Translations under genes and position numbers: made by a program
From: Streptomyces sp. A2-16
Lineage (GTDB): Bacteria; Actinomycetota; Actinomycetes; Streptomycetales; Streptomycetaceae
Direction of reading: 5' to 3'
DNA length: 64,000 bases
Assembly: GCF_018128905.1 (NCBI RefSeq)
Contig: NZ_CP063808.1
Coordinates: 7,192,001-7,256,000 of the forward strand
Part shown: one piece after another, positions 58,179-64,000 of the stretch
How the letters are laid out: every line of letters begins with the position of its first letter
Position numbering within the stretch: the stretch's first letter is position 1
The notes under the pieces: model-generated
Told to the model about the DNA's origin: nothing
Database searches by the model: none
The model's input: only the letters and a program-made list of their open reading frames with translations

Positions 58179-59603
58179 TCAACCCCCCTGCTGCGACCGC
58201 GCCTTGAACGCGGCCTTCCGAGCCTCCTTGGCCACCTTCTTGTCGGGATGCAGCCGGCCCATCGCCTCCAGCACGTCCGCCGTGGCCGGATGGTCCACCC
58301 GCCAGGCCGCCGCGAAGAACCCGCTGTGCTGCTGGGCCAGCCCCTCGACCAGCCCCTGGAGCTCCTCGGAGTTCCCCTCCGCGGCCAGCTGTGCGGCCAC
58401 CGTGTCGATCGTCAGCCAGAAGACCATGTCCTCGGCGGGCGCGGGCACGTCCCCGAACCCCCGCTCGACCAGCCAGACCCGGGCGAGCCCGCCCAGCTCC
58501 GGGTCGTCGAGAACCTCCCGCAGCGCCGGTTCCGCGACGACCCCGACCAGCGAGAGTGCCTGCTGGCAGCGCAGTCGGCGCAGGGGTGCCCCCGCGTCGC
58601 TCCCGCGGGCCGCCGCCAGCAACTCCCGTGCCGCCGCGAGAGGTTCACGCAGGTCCAGCCACTGCTCGGTCTCGGCCTGGGCGGCGGAGGGCGGGAAGGC
58701 CGCGGTCCCGTCCAGCAGGGCGTCCGCTCCCTTGTCGGCGAGGTCGCCGACGGCCGGTGCCGGGATGCCCGCCTCCAGCAGCCGCGACCGCAGCCCGTAC
58801 AGCCCGAGGGGGGTCAGCCGGACCATGCCGTACCGGGAGACGTCGGTGTCGTCGACGACCGCGGCGGGCTCCTCGTCGGCGTCGGCCATCAGCGCCTCGT
58901 CGACGGGCTGGTACTCGACGATCCCCACCGGCTCCAGGATCCGGAACTGGTCGTCCAGCCGCATCATCGCGTCGGACACCTGCTCCAGGACGTCGTTGGT
59001 CGGCTCGCCCATGTCGCTCGGCACGATCATCGACGCCGCGAGGGCGGGCAGCGGCACGGGTCCGTCACCGGGGCCGTCCTCGCTGACGGTGAGCAGGTAG
59101 AGGTTGCCGAGCACACCGTCGAGGAATTCCTGCTCGGCCTCCGGGTCCCAGTCCAGGGAGGCGAAGTCGACCTCGCCGCTCTCGTCCATGGCGTCGACCA
59201 GGTCGTCCAGGTCCGGCACGCTCGCGTCGGCCAGCGCCGTCTCCAGGGCCGTCAGCCACACACCGAGCACATCCTGCGGGGCCCCGGACAGCAGGGCCAG
59301 GTCCGCTCCGGTGGCGACGGTGCCCTCCTCCTCGTCGACGATCTCGACGAGCCCGGTGTCGACGGCGACCCGCCAGGCCTCGCTCGCGTGGGCCGCCGCC
59401 TCGTCCCCGGTCAGTCCGAGATGGGAGGCCGCGGCGGGCAGCTGCTCCTCGACGAGCCCGCCCCCGGCGTCGACCCGGGTGTCCTCGCCGGCCCAGCGGG
59501 CGAGCCGGGCGGCCCGGGCGAGCAGCGGCGTGGACAGGGCGTCCCGCGCCAGCTCCGCTTCGGGGTGCAGCCGCACCGGCGGCAGGGGGGAGCTGTCTGA
59601 CAT
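58179..59603 (-). CDS. Conserved hypothetical protein, acidic, helical
   Basis: I do not recognise a domain with certainty. The 474-residue protein has no signal or membrane segment. It is acidic in the middle (DEEEGTVATGADLALL, DDLVDAMDESGEVDFASLD) and mostly helical; the C-terminal third has Ala/Leu-rich helical repeats (LRRLRCQQALSLVG, LAEGNSEELQGLV-like) and ends in a basic tail (DKKVAKEARKAAFKARS). Codon use is like its neighbours. ATG at 59603. Confidence 0.75.
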   Translation of the reverse strand: MSDSSPLPPVRLHPEAELARDALSTPLLARAARLARWAGEDTRVDAGGGLVEEQLPAAASHLGLTGDEAAAHASEAWRVAVDTGLVEIVDEEEGTVATGADLALLSGAPQDVLGVWLTALETALADASVPDLDDLVDAMDESGEVDFASLDWDPEAEQEFLDGVLGNLYLLTVSEDGPGDGPVPLPALAASMIVPSDMGEPTNDVLEQVSDAMMRLDDQFRILEPVGIVEYQPVDEALMADADEEPAAVVDDTDVSRYGMVRLTPLGLYGLRSRLLEAGIPAPAVGDLADKGADALLDGTAAFPPSAAQAETEQWLDLREPLAAARELLAAARGSDAGAPLRRLRCQQALSLVGVVAEPALREVLDDPELGGLARVWLVERGFGDVPAPAEDMVFWLTIDTVAAQLAAEGNSEELQGLVEGLAQQHSGFFAAAWRVDHPATADVLEAMGRLHPDKKVAKEARKAAFKARSQQGG

Positions 59604-59713
59604 CGGCTGGTTCTCCTAGGACGCGTCGTGCCACTCAGCCGCTCAGCGTAGACGGATATCCACCCATGCCGCCCGGTTCATCTCCCCGACAGGGTCCGTA
59701 CATGGCTGAAACC

Positions 59714-59796
59714 TTGACAACTGGCCTGACCAGGCAGGAGATTGACGCGCGTAGAAATCTGGCGGACATGTGTTCACTGTATTTTCTACGCGCGTC
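59714..59796 (+). promoter_or_regulatory. Promoter-like TTGACA and long inverted repeat before the nuclease gene
   Basis: TTGACA (59714-59719) could be a -35 box. Further on, GACGCGCGTAGAAA (59744-59757) pairs perfectly with TTTCTACGCGCGTC (59783-59796), loop of 25 nt. The 14-bp stem lies 85 bp before the TTG start, in the likely 5' leader, so it may be an attenuator, an mRNA stabiliser or an operator. The loop contains GTTCACTG, like half a PHO box. Confidence 0.5.
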
Positions 59797-59880
59797 GCCT
59801 CCGCCCCACAGGTCGCGGCTCCCACCGTTCCACGTTCACCCTCGTCCCGGCCGCCTACGTTCGTCCCCGGAGGGATCCCG

Positions 59881-61704
59881 TTGCCGAGCAAGAAGTCCGC
59901 GCGTCTCGCCGCGCTCACCGTCGCCGCCCTGTCGGCGGCCTCCACCGTCGTCCTCGTCTCGCCCGCGCACGCGGCCGCCGTGAGCATCCATGACATCCAG
60001 GGCGCGACCCGGATATCCCCGTACGCAGGTCAGAAGGTCACGGATGTGGCCGGAATCGTCACCGGCGTCCGCACCTACGGCTCCTCCAAGGGGTTCTGGA
60101 TCCAGGATCCGAACCCCGATGCGGACCCGGCCACCAGCGAGGGCGTGTTCGTCTTCACCAGCTCCGCCCCGAAGGTCGCCGTCGGAGACGCCGTCACGGT
60201 CACCGGCACGGTCTCGGAGTACGTCCCGGGCGGCGCGTCGACCGGGAACCAGTCGCTGACCGAGATCACCAAGCCGACCGTCACGGTCGTCTCCAGCGGC
60301 AACGCCGTCCCGGCGGCCACGGTGATCGACGCGAAATCGGTGCCCGCCGCCTACGCCCCCGCCGGTGACGCGGCCGCGAACAACTCGATCAACGGCCTGA
60401 CGCTGCAGCCGAAGAAGTACGCCCTGGACTTCTACGAGTCCCTGGAGGGCATGAACGTCAAGGTCGCCGACACCCGCGTGGTCGGCGCGACGGACCCGTA
60501 CACCGAGCTGTGGGTGACGGTGAAGCCGCGCGAGAACGCCACCCCGCGCGGCGGCACCCTCTACGGCTCCTACGACTCGCAGAACACCGGCCGGCTGCAG
60601 ATCCAGTCGCTGGGCGCGACCTCCGCCTTCCCCGTCGCGAACGTCGGTGACGTGCTGACCGGTGCCACCGCGGGCCCGCTGGACTACAACCAGTTCGGTG
60701 GCTACACCCTGGTCGCCAACGAGATCGGTACGCTGAAGAGCGCCGGCCTGCAGCGGGAGACGACCCAGAAGCAGAAGAAGGGCGAGCTGGCGGTCGCGAC
60801 GTACAACGTCGAGAACCTCGACCCGTCGGACGCCACCTTCGAGGAGCACGCCTCCGCGATCGTGAACAACCTGAAGTCGCCCGACATCGTGTCCCTGGAG
60901 GAGATCCAGGACAACAACGGCGCGAAGGACGACGGCACGGTCGCGGCCGACGTGACGGTGAACAAGCTGATCGACGCGATCGTCACGGCAGGCGGCCCGA
61001 AGTACGACTGGCGCTCCATCGACCCGGTCAACGACCAGGACGGCGGCGAGCCGGGCGGCAACATCCGCCAGGTGTTCCTGTTCAACCCGGAGCGGGTCTC
61101 CTTCGTGGACCGCGCGGGCGGCGACTCCACGACCGCCGTCGGCGTCACCAAGGTGCACGGCAAGGCGCAGCTGACGGCCTCCCCGGGCCGGATCGACCCG
61201 GCGAACGACGCCTGGAAGTCCAGCCGCAAGCCGCTGGCCGGCGAGTTCGTCTTCCGCGGCCGCACGGTCTTCGTGATCGCCAACCACCTCAACTCCAAGG
61301 GCGGCGACTACGGTCTGACCTCGGCGACCCAGCCGGTGCCGCGCAGCTCGGAGATCCAGCGCCACGCGCAGGCGACCCTGGTCAACGCCTTCGTCAAGAG
61401 CATCCTCGACGTCCAGAAGAACGCGGACGTCATCGCCCTCGGCGACATCAACGACTTCGAGTTCTCCGGCACCGCGAAGATCCTGGAGGGTGACGGAGAG
61501 CTCTGGTCGGCGATCAAGTCGCTGCCGAAGAGCGAGCGTTACACCTACGACTACCAGGGCAACCAGCAGGTCCTGGACCAGATCCTGGTCAGCCCGTCGA
61601 TCCGGCGCGGCTGCGACTTCGAGTACGACAGCGTGCACATCAACTCGGAGTTCAACGACCAGATCAGCGACCACGACCCGCAGGTGCTGCGCTTCAAGCC
61701 GTAA
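59881..61704 (+). CDS. Secreted endonuclease/exonuclease/phosphatase-family nuclease (ExeM/NucH-like)
   Basis: A 607-residue exported protein starting with TTG at 59881, placed after CGGAGGGA. Signal peptide about 1-31 (ALTVAALSAASTVVLVSPAHA). Residues about 35-290 hold an OB-like domain (KVTDVAGIVTGVRTYG, GFWIQDPNPDADPATSEGVFVF). Residues about 300-607 are the EEP catalytic domain: ATYNVENLD (Asn), VSLEEIQDN (Glu), GNIRQVFLF, ANHLNSKGGD, ALGDINDFEFS and the final SDHDPQVLRF (Asp-His). It should degrade extracellular nucleic acid to obtain phosphate or nucleosides. Near phoX, this fits phosphate scavenging. Confidence 0.88.
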   Translation: MPSKKSARLAALTVAALSAASTVVLVSPAHAAAVSIHDIQGATRISPYAGQKVTDVAGIVTGVRTYGSSKGFWIQDPNPDADPATSEGVFVFTSSAPKVAVGDAVTVTGTVSEYVPGGASTGNQSLTEITKPTVTVVSSGNAVPAATVIDAKSVPAAYAPAGDAAANNSINGLTLQPKKYALDFYESLEGMNVKVADTRVVGATDPYTELWVTVKPRENATPRGGTLYGSYDSQNTGRLQIQSLGATSAFPVANVGDVLTGATAGPLDYNQFGGYTLVANEIGTLKSAGLQRETTQKQKKGELAVATYNVENLDPSDATFEEHASAIVNNLKSPDIVSLEEIQDNNGAKDDGTVAADVTVNKLIDAIVTAGGPKYDWRSIDPVNDQDGGEPGGNIRQVFLFNPERVSFVDRAGGDSTTAVGVTKVHGKAQLTASPGRIDPANDAWKSSRKPLAGEFVFRGRTVFVIANHLNSKGGDYGLTSATQPVPRSSEIQRHAQATLVNAFVKSILDVQKNADVIALGDINDFEFSGTAKILEGDGELWSAIKSLPKSERYTYDYQGNQQVLDQILVSPSIRRGCDFEYDSVHINSEFNDQISDHDPQVLRFKP

Positions 61705-61715
61705 CCCGTGGGAGG

Positions 61716-62450
61716 TCAGGCCTGGTTGAACACTCCGTTCAGCCAGGCCTGCCACTCGTTCTCGCACTCCTTGATGTCGGCGTCCGCCGCGAAGTCGTGC
61801 AGGGAGATGCCGACCGGGTGGCCCCAGTGGTTGCGTCCGAAGACCCGGGTGAGGCCCCGGTCGGTGCGCAGCCCGATGAAGTACGGGTTGCGGTAGTCGA
61901 CCACGGCGTCGAAGGTGTCCGGCCCGTGGACGGTCACGCGGGTACCGGCGGGCACGTCCTCGCCGACCCCGAGTGCGCGTCCCACGACGGCGAGGGCGTC
62001 CGGCGCCTTGGACGCCTCGGGTCCGTCGAAGGTGGCGAAGGCGGCCGGGCGGGGCGCGAAGTGGGTCAGGTACTCGCGCAGGGTGTGCAGGTAGAAGTCG
62101 GTGTGCTTGGCGGCTCCGTCGTACTGGTTGTCCCAGTCGTCGACGAAGATCCCGCTGTGGACGTAGCGCACCCAGGCCCGTCGGCCCTCGTCACGGGGTT
62201 CGACGGTGTAGTCGAGCTGGTTGAGGGTCTGCTCGGAGATGCCCTCGACGTCCTCGACGCGGTTGGTGTAGCGGTGCGGCGGGTCCCAGGCGGTGACCTT
62301 GGACCCGAAGGGGCCGGTGCCGCCGACGCGGGGCTCGGGCGGCTCCATCGGCCACAGATAGCCGCCGGTTCCGGTGGTGATCGCCTCCCACACCTGCTCG
62401 GGGGTGGCGTCGACCTCGAACTCGCGGGCGATCTCGAACTCCTTGGACAT
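61716..62450 (-). CDS. SRPBCC-domain protein (AHSA1-like)
   Basis: A 244-residue protein of the START/SRPBCC superfamily: IAREFEVDATPEQVWEAITTG at the N-terminus and KVTAWDPPHRYTNRVED in the cavity-forming sheet. The C-terminal part (about 150-244) is an added region (FDAVVDYRNPYFIGLRTDRG). It lies 3 bp downstream of an ArsR-type regulator gene; such pairs are common in actinobacteria. The ligand is unknown. Confidence 0.87.
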   Translation of the reverse strand: MSKEFEIAREFEVDATPEQVWEAITTGTGGYLWPMEPPEPRVGGTGPFGSKVTAWDPPHRYTNRVEDVEGISEQTLNQLDYTVEPRDEGRRAWVRYVHSGIFVDDWDNQYDGAAKHTDFYLHTLREYLTHFAPRPAAFATFDGPEASKAPDALAVVGRALGVGEDVPAGTRVTVHGPDTFDAVVDYRNPYFIGLRTDRGLTRVFGRNHWGHPVGISLHDFAADADIKECENEWQAWLNGVFNQA

Positions 62451-62453
62451 GAT

Positions 62454-63077
62454 CTACTCCAACTCGGTCTGCACTGTGTGCTCGGACTGCTCGGACTGCT
62501 TGAGCGTCGGGTGGACCGCCACGACGATCCGGTGGTCACGGCCGCCCTCGGCGTCCGGGGCGTCGTACTTGCGGATCAGGGCGGTGACTCCCGCCGTCAA
62601 CTCCTCGATGAACGCGGCCCGTTCGGCGGCGGAGGCGAAGCGGACCTCGCCGTCCAGCGCGTAGGTCGCCAGCCGTTTGCGGGCCTTGGCCGCGCCGGTG
62701 ATCAACTGGCCGACGTCCCGCACCAGTCGGGCCCCCAGCGCGAGGAGCCAGCGCGCGGAGAGCTGGTCGCGGAAGCGGTCCGGGTCGGGCTGCACGGCGG
62801 CGAGGGCGAGCGGTGAGATCACGTACGACGCCGCGGTCGCCCGCATCAGCCGCTCGGTGACGTTGCCCTTGCGGCGCTCCCCCGCGAGCTCGACCAGGCC
62901 GTGCCGCTCCAGGGCCTTGAGGTGGTAGTTCACCTTCTGCCGGGGCAGCCCGACCTTGCCGGCCAGCATGGCGGCCGACGCGGGGCCGGACGCCAGCTCG
63001 GCGAGCAGCCTCGCTCGTATGGGGTCCAGGGAGGCGGCTGCGGCCTCGGGGTCCTCGATCACGGTCACGTCCAGCAT
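62454..63077 (-). CDS. ArsR-like winged-helix regulator
   Basis: A 207-residue regulator. Residues about 15-75 are the winged helix (LDPIRARLLAELASGPASAA, LPRQKVNYHLKALERHGLVEL). The larger C-terminal part has two helical stretches and no cysteine metal-binding motif, so it is not a metal sensor. It is followed after 3 bp by the SRPBCC gene, forming an operon. Confidence 0.9.
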   Translation of the reverse strand: MLDVTVIEDPEAAAASLDPIRARLLAELASGPASAAMLAGKVGLPRQKVNYHLKALERHGLVELAGERRKGNVTERLMRATAASYVISPLALAAVQPDPDRFRDQLSARWLLALGARLVRDVGQLITGAAKARKRLATYALDGEVRFASAAERAAFIEELTAGVTALIRKYDAPDAEGGRDHRIVVAVHPTLKQSEQSEHTVQTELE

Positions 63078-63158
63078 GGGTCCACCGTCTCACCGAAAAC
63101 TTTTTTTGTCCAGACGGTTCGAGTGTTCGGTGAGCGGTCGGCGCCGAGCGGACCGGGC

Positions 63159-63860
63159 TCAGTCGGGAACCAGGCCCAGGGCGTGGTCGTACCGGCTGAC
63201 CACGCTGCTCTTCAGCCCCGGCCAGGTCTGCACGCGCTTCCAGCGGTCCGTCGCCGAGCCGATCCCGTCCCCCGGTGCGGCGAGGGCGTCGAGGTGGGCC
63301 TGGGCGCTCTCCCACTCGGCGTAGTTGAGGATGCGGGTGCCGTCGGTGCCGAGGTGGAAGTGGCCGCTGATGCCGCCGTGGTGCGGGTGGGGTTCGTCCT
63401 CCAGCGCCTCGACGACGGCGTCGACCCAGGCGCGCTGCCGGTCGGGGTCGGGACCCTCGAACTCGATGTCCACGATCACGATGCACCCCGGGACCCGAGG
63501 GGCACCCTCCTGGACGACGCTGCGGTAGTGCCGGTAGCGGCCGAGCCCCAGCCGCTCGATGCCCGGGACCGCGGTGTCGATCTCGTCGACCCGCTCCAGT
63601 CGCCGGGTCCGCGCGAAGGCGTCGTAGGCCTGCTCGTCCGTCCACTGCGAGTAGTGCAGGAGGCTCGCGGTGTCGTGTCCGGTGTAGACGTGGTAGCCGA
63701 GGAGTCCGTCGGCGGGCCACGGCCGGCGCTCCCAGGCACCGGCGACGGCCTCGACGGTCTCCCGCTGCCGCAGCGGGTTGCCGACCCGCCAGGTGCTGAA
63801 GAGGGATGCGCCGACCTCGGGGCGGGTGAGGTCGGGGTGGGTGTCGGTTCGTCGGGTCAT
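63159..63860 (-). CDS. Protein with two ABM (antibiotic-biosynthesis-monooxygenase-like) domains
   Basis: A 233-residue protein with tandem ferredoxin-like ABM domains: the first has GASLFSTWRVGNPLRQRETVEAV (in part) and LLGYHVYTGHDTASLLHYSQW, the second CIVIVDIEFEGPDPDRQRAWV and GISGHFHLGTDGTRILNYAEWESA. Such proteins are dimeric cofactor-free oxygenases or polyketide-modifying enzymes; the substrate is unknown. ATG at 63860 follows GAGGAGG and is preferred to 63905. Confidence 0.85.
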   Translation of the reverse strand: MTRRTDTHPDLTRPEVGASLFSTWRVGNPLRQRETVEAVAGAWERRPWPADGLLGYHVYTGHDTASLLHYSQWTDEQAYDAFARTRRLERVDEIDTAVPGIERLGLGRYRHYRSVVQEGAPRVPGCIVIVDIEFEGPDPDRQRAWVDAVVEALEDEPHPHHGGISGHFHLGTDGTRILNYAEWESAQAHLDALAAPGDGIGSATDRWKRVQTWPGLKSSVVSRYDHALGLVPD

Positions 63861-64000
63861 GCGCGGGGCCTCCTCGGATCGCTGTGCGATGCGGACATCC
63901 CTCACCCTTCAACCTCAACCATGATTCAGGTCAAGTCGGCGGTTCGGGAGGTGGTTTCGGGAGAGCCACTACGGCACGGACGGGCAGGCCGACGACGAGC
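63861..64000. other. Right edge: promoter of the ABM gene and possibly the end of a leftward gene
   Basis: On the minus strand a frame runs from the window edge to a TGA at 63931, reading LVVGLPVRAVVALPKPPPEPP at its end (in 20-residue terms LVVGLPVRAV then VALPKPPPEP). It may be the C-terminus of a gene outside the window. The 22 residues are too few to decide. Confidence 0.3.

Noticed and set aside
59836..61767. 643-residue minus-strand frame opposite the secreted nuclease
   Set aside because: The plus-strand frame has a signal peptide and all EEP motifs; the opposite frame is Val/Asp/Arg-rich shadow.
1..64000. CRISPR arrays, insertion sequences, prophage or rRNA genes
   Set aside because: No regularly spaced repeats, no transposase or integrase frames, no rRNA-like sequence were seen. 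The only insertion-like feature is the 40-nt block in the MBL gene.
63931..64000. C-terminal end of a leftward gene at the right edge
   Set aside because: Only about 22 residues lie in the window and no motif can be recognised, so it is not listed as a gene.

Overview
The window is high-GC actinobacterial DNA and almost certainly comes from a Streptomyces chromosome. Codon third positions are nearly always G or C, there are Tat-type and lipoprotein signals, mycothiol-type (MDMPI/TIGR03086) proteins, ABC sugar importers without their own ATPase, and many 4-bp ATGA/GTGA stop/start overlaps. An ectoine operon, a large pectinolytic operon and an ACC deaminase together suggest a soil or plant-associated strain.

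Layout. 1-0.5 kb: end of a class V aminotransferase. 0.8-4 kb: ectABCD (ectoine and 5-hydroxyectoine). 4-8.4 kb: ECF sigma/zinc anti-sigma pair, class V aminotransferase, DsbA/FrnE-like protein, DUF1349 protein. 8.4-10.8 kb: alpha-ketoglutaric semialdehyde dehydrogenase divergent from an IclR regulator. 10.8-15.9 kb: GNAT, solitary PBP2-type transpeptidase, AzgA-type purine permease, SigE-family sigma factor with its membrane partner. 16.5-19.5 kb: secreted two-module GH43 and HAD acid phosphatase. 19.5-35.8 kb: a leftward pectin-degradation operon (ABC permeases, a truncated pectate-lyase remnant, Gfo/Idh oxidoreductase, PmoA-like protein, cytoplasmic GH43, PL1-CE8 fusion, solute-binding protein, rhamnogalacturonan acetylesterase, PL1, two CE8, esterase-like hydrolase, PL9). 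36-39.3 kb: GntR-DHDPS-IlvD/Edd operon. 39.4-40.2 kb: an MBL-fold gene broken by a 40-nt insertion. 41-45.3 kb: MFS exporter, KdgD with an unknown coupled partner, uronate dehydrogenase. 45.6-50.6 kb: DeoR-regulated polyol ABC importer and dehydrogenase. 50.7-54.4 kb: double-TerD protein, TetR, ACC deaminase and GntR. 54.5-56.5 kb: Ro60 orthologue (TROVE) with two Y-RNA-like ncRNAs. 56.5-64 kb: PhoX, hypothetical protein, secreted EEP nuclease, SRPBCC/ArsR pair, ABM protein.

How the genes fit together. Secreted PL1, PL9, CE8, CE12-type and GH43 enzymes would depolymerise and deacylate pectin. The ABC importer would take up products, energised by a shared ATPase such as MsiK (inference). Uronate dehydrogenase, KdgD and alpha-ketoglutaric semialdehyde dehydrogenase are first, penultimate and last steps of the oxidative uronate route to 2-oxoglutarate. 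The IlvD/Edd plus DHDPS-family pair could provide the parallel oxidative pentose (arabinonate) route for side-chain arabinose.

The most striking find lies between the TROVE gene and phoX. Two consecutive non-coding segments on the minus strand each have complementary ends, share a 5' block GGTGCG(A/C)AGGCAG, and contain a tRNA-like fold in circularly permuted order (T arm, acceptor 3' strand, short loop, acceptor 5' strand, D arm). The first mimics a class I tRNA. The second mimics a class II (Leu/Ser-like) tRNA with a long variable arm. They look like two tandem bacterial Y RNAs (YrlA type) for the adjacent Ro protein.
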